Source: Corynebacterium sp. ES2730-CONJ (GTDB taxonomy: Bacteria > Actinomycetota > Actinomycetes > Mycobacteriales > Mycobacteriaceae). From it: a stretch of DNA of 64,000 nucleotides. Shown one piece after another: positions 25,754-36,700 of this stretch. A model generated the notes under the pieces. It made no database searches, was not told where the DNA came from, and saw only the letters and a program-made list of their open reading frames with translations. Made by a program: the position numbers and the translations under genes. Position 1 is the stretch's first letter. Each line of letters begins with the position of its first letter. The stretch is taken from contig NZ_JANUXZ010000004.1 of NCBI RefSeq assembly GCF_024834055.1, positions 1 through 64,000 of the forward strand. The letters run 5' to 3'.

Positions 25754-27871
25754 CTATTTTTCGAGGCCGGTGGCCTGATTAATAAGCCAAGCGTATTCGA
25801 AGGCGGATTGCCGCCATGATTCATAGCGGCCGGAGACGCCTCCGTGGCCGGCCACCATCTCAGTTTTCAACAAGAAGGTGCCACCGGTCGCGGTCTCGCG
25901 CAGCCGGGCGATCCATTTCGCAGGCTCCACGTAAAACACTCGGGTGTCGTTAAGTGAGGTGGTAGCTAGAATATTGGGGTATTTTTGGGGCGCAATATTC
26001 TCATATGGCGCATAGGAAGCCATATATTCATAGACTTCTTGGCTCCCCAAGGGATTACCCCACTCTTCCCACTCTCCCACCGTTAACGGTAGCTCCGGCT
26101 TCAACATGGAGGTCAGGGGATCAACAAATGGCACATCGGCCTCTATGGCGCAAAAGCGATCGGGAGCCATATTTGCCACAGCGCCCATGAGAAGGCCGCC
26201 AGCGGAACCACCATTAGCTACCAGCATCTCTGGCTGAGTAATACCCTGTTCAATGAGGGCATCGGCTACCGCAATGAAGTCCGTAAAAGTATTCATCTTG
26301 TGCAGGATTTTGCCGGTGTTATACCACTCGCGACCCATTTCACCACCGCCACGGATATGGGCGACCGCGAAAATCATGCCTCGATCGAGCAGTGATAGGC
26401 GGAGCACGCTAAAGCCGGGCTCCATGCTCGCCTCATACGAGCCGTATCCGTAAAGCAAGGTGGGGTTTGGGCGGCTGATATCCATATCGGCACGGTGGAC
26501 AATGGAAACGGGAATGGCAACTCCATCTGCAGCTTCGACCCACATCCGCTTGGAAATATAGTTGCTGCGATCATAGCCGCCCTCGATCTCCTGTTCTTTC
26601 AAGAGAGTGAAGTTTCTACTTGCTACGTGGTAGTCGAAAAGCCTAGAAGGGGTGGTAAAGGAGGTATAGCTCACCCGCACGACGGGAGCCTCCCATTGAG
26701 GATTACCTCCGATGCCGACGGAGTAGAGTTCTTCATCAAAGGTGAGCTCTCGAAGTTCACCAAAACTAGTGTCACTGATCTCCATAACCCCGGCGCGTCC
26801 TATACCACCTGAGCGGTAGCCCACAAAGAGGAAATCGCGGTAGCAATCCACCCCATCGATGCGAGCGCTATCATTATGAGCGATCAATTCCCTGGCTGTG
26901 CCGAAGTCTAGGGGTTGGCCGACTGGACTATACGCTAGGGAGAAATTGGGGCCGAAAGCATTGTGCGTGACCACCCACATATCGTCACCAGCTACGACGG
27001 CGTGGTCAACTTCGTATTCGATATCGGCTTCGCGGGGTCGAATGCATACAAATTCCCCCTCGGGTTCGTGGGTATCGAGGTACCAGGTCTCAGAGCTAGT
27101 ACGCGAGCTCACTCCGATAATGAGATATTTTTCGCTGCGCACTGAGCCAATACCGACACTAAAACGTTCGTCATCCTCGTAAAATACGCGAACGTCTTCG
27201 TCTACAGGGCTTCCGATCTTGTGGCGCCAGATGGAATCTGCACGCCACGCCTCATCCACGCGGGTATAGAAGATATACTCCTCGCCAATCCAGGTAGCGC
27301 CATAGTGAATGTCACTCAGAGTATCCTCGAGCAGCGTCCCAGTTTTTAAATCTTTAATGCGCAGCGTAAAGCGCTCGTCTCCCTGGGTGTCGGTGGAGTA
27401 TGCAAGGTAGCGGCCACTCTTGGTGATGCTGGTGGCACCGAGCGCAAAAAACTCCTGTCCGTCTGCGAGCTCATTCAGGTCCAGCAAGACTTCCTCGCCT
27501 GGCACCTCTCCGGTATCTGGAATCACGGGTGGCGTCCAGGTGTCGGCACCGGGGGTTACGCGGACTCGGCAGGAAATGCCGTAACTTTTTCCTTCTTCGG
27601 TGCGCGAATAATACCAATGTTCACCCATGCGCTGGGGCACCGACATATCGGTTTCTTTCACTCGCGCCTTGAGCTCGGAAAAGATAGCTTCGCTCAAGGG
27701 AGTCAGATGCTCGGTGTGCTGTGCAGTATAAGCGTTTTCAGCCTCGAGATAGCTAATGGTCTCAGGATCTTCTTTTGCCCGCAGCCATTCATAGTTATCA
27801 ACAAAATCGATTCCATGAACAGTGCGGACTATGGGTTTTTTCTTAGCAACAGGGGCATTCATAGCCCACAT
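25754..27871 (-). CDS. ptrB: Prolyl oligopeptidase family serine peptidase (oligopeptidase B-like, S9A)
   Basis: This cytoplasmic peptidase cleaves short peptides, after basic residues if it is a true oligopeptidase B. The 705-residue protein has an N-terminal beta-propeller (about 70-420) and a C-terminal alpha/beta-hydrolase domain. The nucleophile serine is in VANGGSAGGLLMGAVAN; the aspartate is in LNDTRVFY and the histidine in VAGHGGVSGRY. RGGGEMGREWYNTGK is also typical of the family. I prefer the ATG at 27871 (AGGG 9 bases upstream), though 27862 is possible; the frame stays open to 27955 inside the purC gene. It lies 31 bases downstream of purC and may be read with it. Confidence 0.88.
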   Translation of the reverse strand: MWAMNAPVAKKKPIVRTVHGIDFVDNYEWLRAKEDPETISYLEAENAYTAQHTEHLTPLSEAIFSELKARVKETDMSVPQRMGEHWYYSRTEEGKSYGISCRVRVTPGADTWTPPVIPDTGEVPGEEVLLDLNELADGQEFFALGATSITKSGRYLAYSTDTQGDERFTLRIKDLKTGTLLEDTLSDIHYGATWIGEEYIFYTRVDEAWRADSIWRHKIGSPVDEDVRVFYEDDERFSVGIGSVRSEKYLIIGVSSRTSSETWYLDTHEPEGEFVCIRPREADIEYEVDHAVVAGDDMWVVTHNAFGPNFSLAYSPVGQPLDFGTARELIAHNDSARIDGVDCYRDFLFVGYRSGGIGRAGVMEISDTSFGELRELTFDEELYSVGIGGNPQWEAPVVRVSYTSFTTPSRLFDYHVASRNFTLLKEQEIEGGYDRSNYISKRMWVEAADGVAIPVSIVHRADMDISRPNPTLLYGYGSYEASMEPGFSVLRLSLLDRGMIFAVAHIRGGGEMGREWYNTGKILHKMNTFTDFIAVADALIEQGITQPEMLVANGGSAGGLLMGAVANMAPDRFCAIEADVPFVDPLTSMLKPELPLTVGEWEEWGNPLGSQEVYEYMASYAPYENIAPQKYPNILATTSLNDTRVFYVEPAKWIARLRETATGGTFLLKTEMVAGHGGVSGRYESWRQSAFEYAWLINQATGLEK

Positions 27872-27902
27872 AGTACTGCCCTGAGAGCTGGAGATGAATT
27901 TA

Positions 27903-28796
27903 TCAGGCGCTCTCGCCCAACCACTCGCTAAACTTCCGGCCCGTAATCCGCTCAAAGGCCTCGACGTAGCGTTCCCGCGTTGCCTCTATAACCGAGCCGG
28001 GCAAGGATGGCGGAGCCTGGTTGGAGTCGGTGGACCACCCCGATTTAGGCCCGGTGAGCCAATTGCGCACAAATTGCTTATCAAAACTAGGCTGCGCTTG
28101 ACCCTCTTGGTAGGTGCTGGCTGGCCAATAGCGAGAAGAATCAGGGGTGAGTACTTCGTCGGCCAGCACTACGTTGCCATCGGCATCGAGACCGAATTCA
28201 AATTTAGTATCGGCGAGAATAAGTCCCTTTTCCAAGGCTAATTCCGCGGCACGTTGATAGATCGATATTGAGGCGTCGCGCAGTTCTGTGGCGCGCTCAA
28301 TGCCCAAACGAGCTACCACGCGATCGAAGGACACATTTTCGTCGTGGTCGCCCTTTTCCGCCTTCGTCGCTGGGGTGAAGATGGGTTCCGGCAGGTGGGA
28401 GGCCTCGACAAGCCCTGCAGGCAATTCAACGTCACATATCGAACCGGCATTCTTATATTCGCTTAAGCCCGAGCCGGTGAGATACCCGCGCACAATACAT
28501 TCAAAGGGAAGCATCTCAAGTTTGCGACATATCATAGCCCGACCCAGAACATCTTCAGGGATTCTCTCATCATCGATAGCTCCCACCACGTGATTGGGGA
28601 AGTCAATATTGTCGAAGAAGTACATGCTCATCGCTGTGAGCACCCGGCCCTTATCAGGGATCTCCGAGTCCAAGACGTGGTCATAAGCGGAGATACGATC
28701 AGAGGCGACAAGCAATAAGGTCGCCTCATCGATCTCGTAGATTTCACGTACTTTACCTGCGGAAAGGTGCTTATACTGAGAAAGTTCAGGGCGCAT
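27903..28796 (-). CDS. purC: Phosphoribosylaminoimidazole-succinocarboxamide synthase
   Basis: PurC ligates aspartate to CAIR, giving SAICAR. The 297-residue protein has the N-terminal [26 protein letters not shown] region (about 14-39), [17 protein letters not shown] (about 98-114) and the C-terminal [31 protein letters not shown] region (about 194-224). This is the longer actinobacterial and yeast-like form. It has a separate promoter region of about 290 bases between it and purB, which is closed by its own terminator. Confidence 0.97.
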   Translation of the reverse strand: MRPELSQYKHLSAGKVREIYEIDEATLLLVASDRISAYDHVLDSEIPDKGRVLTAMSMYFFDNIDFPNHVVGAIDDERIPEDVLGRAMICRKLEMLPFECIVRGYLTGSGLSEYKNAGSICDVELPAGLVEASHLPEPIFTPATKAEKGDHDENVSFDRVVARLGIERATELRDASISIYQRAAELALEKGLILADTKFEFGLDADGNVVLADEVLTPDSSRYWPASTYQEGQAQPSFDKQFVRNWLTGPKSGWSTDSNQAPPSLPGSVIEATRERYVEAFERITGRKFSEWLGESA

Positions 28797-29086
28797 GTAG
28801 ATTGAGTTTAGACCCTTTCGAGCGCCGCTGCTAGTTAACCTGGAAAGATTCAGATTATCTTATACTCAAGCTATCCCTTGGTATCCTAAGCGATCCCGCC
28901 AATGGCCTCGTATCCATTAAAACCGGGGATGTGTCATTCTTAAAATCTCACCATAGGCCTAGTGCAACACCGCAATAGTAGCGCGAGGCCTGGCATCGTA
29001 AAGATCCCAAATGCTTGATTCAGCCAGCTACATAATTCTGTAACCGCACCGGTGAAACTAGATGGTCAATAGATATAAAAAGCATA
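28797..29086. other. Intergenic region upstream of purC
   Basis: About 290 bases carry no gene. A TATAAGAT-like -10 element on the minus strand near 28857-28868 could belong to the purC promoter. I see no riboswitch-like fold here. Confidence 0.4.
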
Positions 29087-29122
29087 GGAGGTACACCCTA
29101 TTTTATTTCTAGGGGCACCTCC
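29087..29122 (-). terminator. Terminator after purB
   Basis: GGAGGT and CCCTA on the left pair with TAGGG and ACCTCC on the right around a 9-base loop, with a small asymmetric bulge (ACA/GC). On the minus strand a T-rich tail (TATGCTTTTTAT) follows. Confidence 0.78.
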
Positions 29123-29140
29123 CTGCAGCTAGTGTGCGGC

Positions 29141-30571
29141 CTATAGGATTTCTGCTGGTTGGTATTGCCGCGAATCCGGGTATCGCGCAACGAGCTCATT
29201 CACCCGCGCTATCACCCGAGCTGTTTGCGATTGCGACGCTCCTATGAAGGCATGACGGTCAGCTAGAGCCTCCTCTAAGGCTTTGACATCGAGAGGGAAA
29301 CGCGGATCCTTCGCTAAGCGTTGCACGAGGTCCTGTTCGCCTCCGTGTTCTCTCATATTGAGAGCTACAGCCACGGCGTGCTCCTTGATGAGCTCGTGTG
29401 CTTCCTCTCTACCAAAGCCAGTTTTCACCGCTGCCATGAGGATCCGAGTGGTGGCTAGGAAAGGAAGGTAGCGTTCAAGTTCTCGATCGAGCATCGCTGG
29501 AAAGGCTCCGAACTCTTCGAGGATTGTTAAGAAGGTTTCGAACATCCCGTCGAGAGCGAAGAATGCGTCAGGGAGTGCAACCCTTCGCACTACAGAGCAG
29601 AACACATCTCCCTCGTTCCACTGCTGGCCCGATAAGTCCGCGACCATGGTGAGATATCCGCGAAGGATCACCTGAAGTCCGCATACTCTCTCACATGAGC
29701 GGGCGTTCATCTTGTGGGGCATCGCAGAGGAGCCTACTTGTCCCTCCTTGAAACCCTCGGTTACGGTCTCGTTGCCAGCCATTAACCTAATGGTATGGGC
29801 AAAGGACGAAGGTCCAGCCCCTAGATGCACCAGCGTAGAGACGGCGTCGAAGTCGAGGGAGCGAGGGTAGACCTGACCGACCGAGTCGCACGTGCGCGAG
29901 AAGCCCAAATAATCGGCGATGGTGATCTCAAGAGAGGTAAGTTTGGCCTCGTCGCCTCCCACCAGGTCGAGCATATCTTGCGCCGTTCCCATGGGGCCTT
30001 TTATGCCCCGTAAAGGATAGGTATCTAGGAAATTCTCGGCTCGCTCAATGGCAATCAGCATTTCCTCCGCTGCGGTTGCAAACCGTTTTCCGAGAGTGGT
30101 GGCTTGAGCAGCGACGTTGTGGGAGCGTCCAGCCATAACAAGACCAGCATATTGTTCTGCCCGCTGGGCCAAACGGTGGGCAACAGCCACCGCCTTAGAC
30201 AGCACAATTTCGAAGGAGCGATAGACCTGTAGCTGTTCGACATTCTCGGTGAGATCTCGGGAAGTCATCCCTTTATGAATATGCTCATATCCCGCTAGAG
30301 CATTAAATTCCTCGATCCGCGCTTTGACATCATGGCGTGTTTTCCGCTCACGGGCTGCGATCGACTCAAGATCAACGTTGTCAAGAACACCCTCGTAGGC
30401 GGCAATTGCCACTGCTGGGATATCTACGCCCAGGTCGCGTTGGGCTTGCATCACGGTGATCCACAGCTGTCGCTCCATGATGATTTTTGCCTCAGGGCTC
30501 CACAGATCAACCAGCTCTGCGGAAGCATATCGGTTGGATAGGACGTTTACAATATTTGTTTTTTCAGCCAC
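29141..30571 (-). CDS. purB: Adenylosuccinate lyase
   Basis: PurB splits SAICAR and adenylosuccinate, releasing fumarate, so it acts twice in purine synthesis. The 476-residue protein belongs to the fumarase/aspartase superfamily. The superfamily signature GSSAMPHKMNARSCERV lies near residue 281, with the catalytic serine loop, and HKGMTSRDLTENVEQLQ lies near residue 97. TRHDVKARIEEFNAL is also conserved. Its 5' side is about 180 bases from the adhesin gene, with that gene's terminator between. Confidence 0.97.
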   Translation of the reverse strand: MAEKTNIVNVLSNRYASAELVDLWSPEAKIIMERQLWITVMQAQRDLGVDIPAVAIAAYEGVLDNVDLESIAARERKTRHDVKARIEEFNALAGYEHIHKGMTSRDLTENVEQLQVYRSFEIVLSKAVAVAHRLAQRAEQYAGLVMAGRSHNVAAQATTLGKRFATAAEEMLIAIERAENFLDTYPLRGIKGPMGTAQDMLDLVGGDEAKLTSLEITIADYLGFSRTCDSVGQVYPRSLDFDAVSTLVHLGAGPSSFAHTIRLMAGNETVTEGFKEGQVGSSAMPHKMNARSCERVCGLQVILRGYLTMVADLSGQQWNEGDVFCSVVRRVALPDAFFALDGMFETFLTILEEFGAFPAMLDRELERYLPFLATTRILMAAVKTGFGREEAHELIKEHAVAVALNMREHGGEQDLVQRLAKDPRFPLDVKALEEALADRHAFIGASQSQTARVIARVNELVARYPDSRQYQPAEIL

Positions 30572-30671
30572 CCCATCATGATATTAGATCGGCGATAGGG
30601 ATGTACGACGAAACCTAAAAGTCACCAAATAAGCACAATTAGTATGTGGTAATGGCACAATACAGAAACCC

Positions 30672-30705
30672 AGAAGGCCTCCGCTTAATGAAGCGGAGGC
30701 CTTCT
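30672..30705 (-). terminator. Terminator after the LAQTG adhesin gene
   Basis: A 15-bp perfect stem (30672-30686 with 30691-30705, core GGCCTCCGC) closes a 4-base loop. It lies 45 bases past the adhesin stop on the minus strand and before the purB start; the T-tract is weak. Confidence 0.75.
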
Positions 30706-30749
30706 ATCTATCGGAACAGGAGAATAAAATTTTAGCTACTGATTCTCTC

Positions 30750-33700
30750 CTAGTTTCGACGACGGCGTGCTACCAGTAGGGCACTTGCCCCTAAGAGAAG
30801 GAGCACGAGTGCAACACCGAGGAGCCAGAACACAGAGGCGCCAGTCTGAGCCAAGGCGGATATCCCTCCCTTGCTTTCACCATTTTTATCACCTGGGTGG
30901 GTTTTCTCAATGCCCTTCTTAGTATCCTTGTCGATACCCTTACCTGGCGTTCCCGGCTCCGCTGGGGGATTGGGTTTGCCAGGTATCCCTGGAATAAACG
31001 GCAAGAACGGAATCAGCGGTGTTGTTCCCGGCTCGCTTGGCACTCTGTCATTGGCGATATCGCCGAGATCAACATTCTTAGCTTCAGTGCCGATCGTTAT
31101 CGGAACGGAATTCTTTGCTAGGACGAAGCCACTCGGCGCCTTTACCTCAACGAGCTCGTAGTCACCTGGCTTGACGGCGGTAAACGAAATCAACCCTTGT
31201 GAATCGGAGGTCGCTTCAGCGATCACCGAGGCCCCTTGGCGTAATTCGAATTCCGCCCCCTCAAGTGGCTTCTTGGTATCAGCGGCGATCTTCCTCGCTG
31301 TCACCATTGTTGGATCGTTCTGTACCGGATCTAGCTCGATAGGGTCACCCTTTTCAGAAATCGTCACCGTGATGGCCTGTGCAGATGCGCGCCATCCAGC
31401 AGGTGGGGCGATTTCCTTGATCGTGTACTCACCGTATGGAATGGCCTCGAAGATCACTTCTCCAGCGTCATTGGAGACGGCGGTTCGGATGAGCTCGCCC
31501 TTTGCATCATGGATTCCGAATTCGGCACCAGCTAGTGGTGCGCCATTCGTCGAGTCAACCTTCATGAACTTAATTGACCGAGTGATTTGTTCGTTCGCAA
31601 TATTGCCCAGATCCACAACCTGGCCATGCTCAACTATAGAGAAGGTGTACTTCTCTTGAGACGTTAACCAGCCTTCAGGGGCCTTGGTCTCACGCAACTC
31701 ATAGTCACCGTAAGGAAGCTCAGCGAATTCGATATTGCCATCGTTATCACTTGTGGACTTATCGATAACATCATCGATAACCACACCATCCTCGATCTTG
31801 CGTAGCTCGAACTCAGCTCCGCTCAAAACGCGGTTCTGATCAACTGCATCGACCTTTTTGGCTCTGAAGCCTCCGCGAATGAGGTCATTGACAATTTTCC
31901 CGTTGACGCCCAGTTTCACTATTTCGCCCTGTTCGGTGATGCTCACTGGCCAAGCATTCCTTTCCTCTTCTGGAAGAAGGTAGCCAATGGCGGGTGTGAT
32001 TTCCTTGACTAGGTAGTCACCGTAGAGCAAATTATTGAAGGAAACTTCACCTCGTTCGTTGCTCCGTTGCGTATCCACAGGTTGATCTTCGCGAATACCG
32101 TCTTGGTCCTTCTTGTAAATACCGAAGGTCGCACCAGAAATTACCTTCTCAGTTTCGGCCTCTACCTTGGTGAAGGAAGCAGATCCGCGAATCTGGTTGT
32201 TGGTGAGTTCGCCGTAATCTATTGGATCTCCAACCTCAGTCACATTGACCACCAACGGTTCTTTCAGAGGTTCGTACCCTTCCAATGGCTCCTTTTCAAC
32301 CAGAAGGTAAGTTCCGAATAGTACGTCCGGGAAGGTAATTTTTCCGTCAGCTTGCGAGGTGGCGGTATAGGACGGTTGCTTTTCATAATTCTCACGCGAT
32401 GTGTTGCTTTCAGCGCCGTCCAGATTTTTGTACAGTTCGAAGACGACTCCCTCTAGCGGTACCCCTGAATCAGACACCTTAGTGGCGGTGATAGTACGGG
32501 TGATTGGGTTGTTTACAATATCGCCGACTTCGTATTCGAGTCTTTCCGAGTTGATTTCTACTGCCTCGTGAACAATATTCGGATCTGGAATCCTGTAGCC
32601 AAGAGGAGCGCGAGTTTCGAGGAGCTGATATTCTCCCCACTCCACGTTGTCGAATGTGGCGACTCCCTCGTCATTGGTCACCGCAGTCTGTGCGGGGTCA
32701 GCATAGGATCCATCCTCAAGCTTCTTGGCGAGCTTAAATCTAGCTCCCTTCAGCGGATTCGCAGGCGATGCGTTGTCGACCTTGCGCACGGTCACGGTAC
32801 CAGGAAGCCGGTCATTGCTGACCTTTTTAATGATCGGATCAATCGTATTATCGAGTCCAACGATCACTTCAGTATTGTCGGGTTTCTTATATCCACGTGG
32901 AGCTTCAACTTCTTCCAACGCGTAGGTGCCAACGAGGACATCCTTGAAGATGAGCACACCATTAGCGTCGGTGCGGCCATTCACTTGAGGGTAGCTCTTG
33001 TGAACTAGATTAAACTCCACGCCTTCAAGTAGAGCTCCTGAGGTCGCGTCAGTTTTGATTATCTTCACGTCACGTCTCGCGGCCAAACCAGCATTGCGAA
33101 CCGCCGTACGTGATTGAGGATTCAGACTAAATTCTGCCGTCGCTCCCTCGAGATTGACGTCACTGCAGGTCTTTTCTTTTGCAGTAAGGCAAACATCTTG
33201 AGCATCTTGAGTCCAATACTGTGCAGGGTCGCCCTTCTCGAAGACGATATACCGACCGTCACCTCGGTTAAAGATGTCGTGCGAGTACTCACCCTGTTCG
33301 TTCGTCGAGCCCTCGATGCGCTGACCGTTAGGATCAAGTGCGTCTTCTCCGTTCGCTTCTTTCAAAACCCAACGAAGGTTGGCAACGCCCGGTTCGCCGT
33401 CATCTTGGACTCCGTTAGCGTTCACATCGTTGAATACCTTGCCGGACACTATATATTTCAGTGCTTCCACATAGACTTGGTTTGCTTCAACATAGTTATT
33501 CCCAGCGCCCGAGAGTGCCACCGACATGACAGCGCGATCGCCGTAGTTGAGAGCCTTAGTTGCTTCACTGAAGGGGATCGTCACTGGAAGGTTGAAGTAC
33601 ACCCTCTCGTTACTCGCGATCACTTGGCCAGCCTTCAGGACGGCCTTGACGGCGGTAACCTTTGCCCATTCATCGGGTCCAATATCTTCGGCCATCTTCC

Positions 33701-36700
33701 AGACAGCAACGTCCTGGCCACCTGGATACCCACCGATGGGCTGCCGTGGGTTTTGAGGCTGTTCTGTCATTGTGTAGTAGATATCGAACATATCGATGGC
33801 TGGATTCTTAGTACCGTCGGGGGCGATCTTCTCTACCGTGGTTACAGGCCCAGTTAGAGGAGTACGGAAAGCGGAGTGATCTCCGGTAGTTTTGTTGCCG
33901 TTCTCATCCCTAGACTCCCAGGTCCGGTCGAGGTACTCCCCCTTTTCGTTAGCAACAATCGTGTAGTCTTCTTCACCGGGCAGAAGCGCCAGGATGGACA
34001 CCGTTTGGGCAGGGATTAGGGTGTTATTAGTCAGACTCATCTGGTAGGTAAATGTACTGCCGATTTCGTGAGCAGTTTCTAACACCAAATTCTCTGAAGG
34101 ACTAGCGACTTCAACTTTACTACTAATCTCCAGAGGTGCAGCGAGAGCGATAACACGTTGTGCTGTAGCAAAGCTTTCATCCGTATTGCCGTCCTTGTCG
34201 AGATCGAGGGTATCGACGTAGGGCGTTCCTCCGTCCCTAGGGGTTGCGGCTTTAATTTCATCGGCATTGTCCCATACAGAATAAGTCTGTACCGTGTTGG
34301 GTCCAAAATTGGCATTTTTGGTCGTATCCACCGTGAGATAGATATCGATATTAGCGTTCGAGCTTCCTAGTGCGGGCGCTTCGTAATCGATGTCACCGAA
34401 TGCGTAGACCAGAGCCGTTAAGCCGGTATTCTTGTAATTGGGGATAACCTGTGGTTCTGCAGGAGATTTATCTACCTTGCCCGATCCCGCAGCGTGGATT
34501 CCTAGGGTATTCACGTAATCCACCCCAGGAGGTAGAAGCACAATCTGACGAAGATTCCTTACCGTATTTTTAGTTACACCCCAGTTTCCAACCGCTTGGA
34601 CTCTCACGTTTAGAGCCGCGACGCGGTCGCAGTTAGCAGGGGTCAATTTATCAAGACCAGCACACTCGGATAGGGCGGTACGGGTATCTGTGGGATTAAA
34701 GGCCCCGTAGGCCTCTCTAAGTTCCCACCCGTCTTTGGAGAAGAATTCTCTATCAAGAGTGGTGCTAATCGAAGTCTTCAGACGTGGTCGATGACCCTTC
34801 ACAAGGATAGGATTATTACCAGTTCCATCAAACTTAGTTTCATCAAATTTCACACCATCGACGCGTTCGTGCCGCACGTCAGCTGTTGCGCGATTGGAAT
34901 ACGACTTTGATAGTTCTGCGATTTGTTCAGCTGGAGTTTGAGCAAGCTCCTGCTTCCACCACGCCAGCTCCGCATCTGTTGGGTAAGCCCAAACGTTGAA
35001 TGGAAGCCCGATATTATCTAGCTCCAAGGGCGGATCGAATACAAGCTTAAGCTCTTTATACTCTCGGTCGGTGTCATTGATGGCAACAAAATCCCCTGGC
35101 ATGAGATCCGCTGCCAGCTCGATGCGAGAATCGTCATCGCGAACTCCATATAGTTTGACTTTTGAATCTCGAATTCGCTGATAGATTTCGCTCTTGCTAA
35201 AGGTCGAGCTATTGCTTAAGAATTTGCTGTTGAACTGGAACTTTTGGTAATAAAGACCCGGATCAAGGTCCCTGTCCGTCACCTCATAAAGGAAATCGTG
35301 AATACCACCGGTTCTATCGTCGTAGCCTGAACCGTTATTCGATTGATTGACGTTAATACGCCACTTCATACCGCCAAGAGATGCTAGGAGCTTCGGGTCT
35401 CGTGTCTTGCCCTTCTGAGAATCGTCCAGGCTGATTGGTCGGTAGTATCGCGGCGGGCGGCTGCCATACTTATAAGAAAGTGCCTCACCGTCCGTGACCC
35501 AATCGGTGTACTGCGGTAAACCGACCTGGTACTCGTCTGAGAGTGCGTACATACGCACTTTGTCGACCTTTACCACGCTCCCCCTCTGGAAGGGTACGAC
35601 TTCTTCTTTGAAGGCCGTTCCGACCGAGGTTTCCTCTGCATAGACTTCCTCTTTAGTTCCCTTGTCGACCCAACTCTTTAGGAAAATGGGGAAGATCTTC
35701 TTCGAGCCGTCAGGGTTTACAATGTCGGCATCGTAGCGGAGAGTTAGTGGAATGCCGTCAGACCAGTAGGCTGAAATACTTTTGTTTCTCGCGTAAGGAA
35801 GGGAATAGGTGAGCGTACGAGCTACTGGATCCCAAACCCAGTAGTTCTCGGTTTTATCAACTTTCGCACCCTCGGGAACAGTAACTTGGTAGGTTACAGT
35901 CTTGCCGTCATAAAGGCCTTTACCACTTGGCGCACCAGAGGGGCGAACTTGATTAATTCTCACCTTATATCTAAAGGTTTTATCCTTTGGCGCACGATCG
36001 GTTTTGGTTTCGCTTTTGAATTTATAAATTCCAACCTGTGGATCATTGATAGGTTTTTTTTCGGTGAAACCTCCATCGAGCAAAATGCGACTTTTGTACT
36101 GAGAAATCGACTGTGCGGTGAACGTGATGTTTTCCGTACGGCTTGGTAATTCATCGGAACTAAACGTCGCCTGCGGAGTGACCTCTACGCCACTGGGGGT
36201 GAGTCTATTCTTAAAGGCAAAAGCGAGTGGGAACTGGAAAATCTGTCCACTCTTCAGCTTTTTGAACGTATATTCAACATAGAAAGCATCGTCATTTTCG
36301 CCGATTTCCGAGGAGTCTGCTGACTCGAGACGAGCAAAGTCTGGTTTCTCATTGTACACTACCGAACCGTCAGAACTGCGGGTCTTTGGTACGGTGATCG
36401 TTACTTTCGCATTATTTAACTCAACATCTGCACCTGAGACCGCGAGCGTAACTATGGGATCAATGCGCTCACCAGACCAGTAGTCGAGTCTATCGTCGGT
36501 ACTATTAACGAGCCCTTCCTTGGTCCTGATATCAAAGCGCACCAGACTCTTATCATCTGGAGCGGCCACTGATATCGGAGCATCGTTATTTTCTATTATC
36601 GGCGCAGTCGCGTCGGATGCTTCCGCCGGAGCGGGTTGATCGTCAGGGACTGCGCTGGGGGTCGTAACTATGTCATCGGGAGCCACCGATGTTGTGGCTC

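Noticed and set aside
25577-25819. 80-codon plus-strand frame ahead of purS
   Set aside because: It runs across a terminator and into the peptidase gene on the other strand, without a ribosome site.
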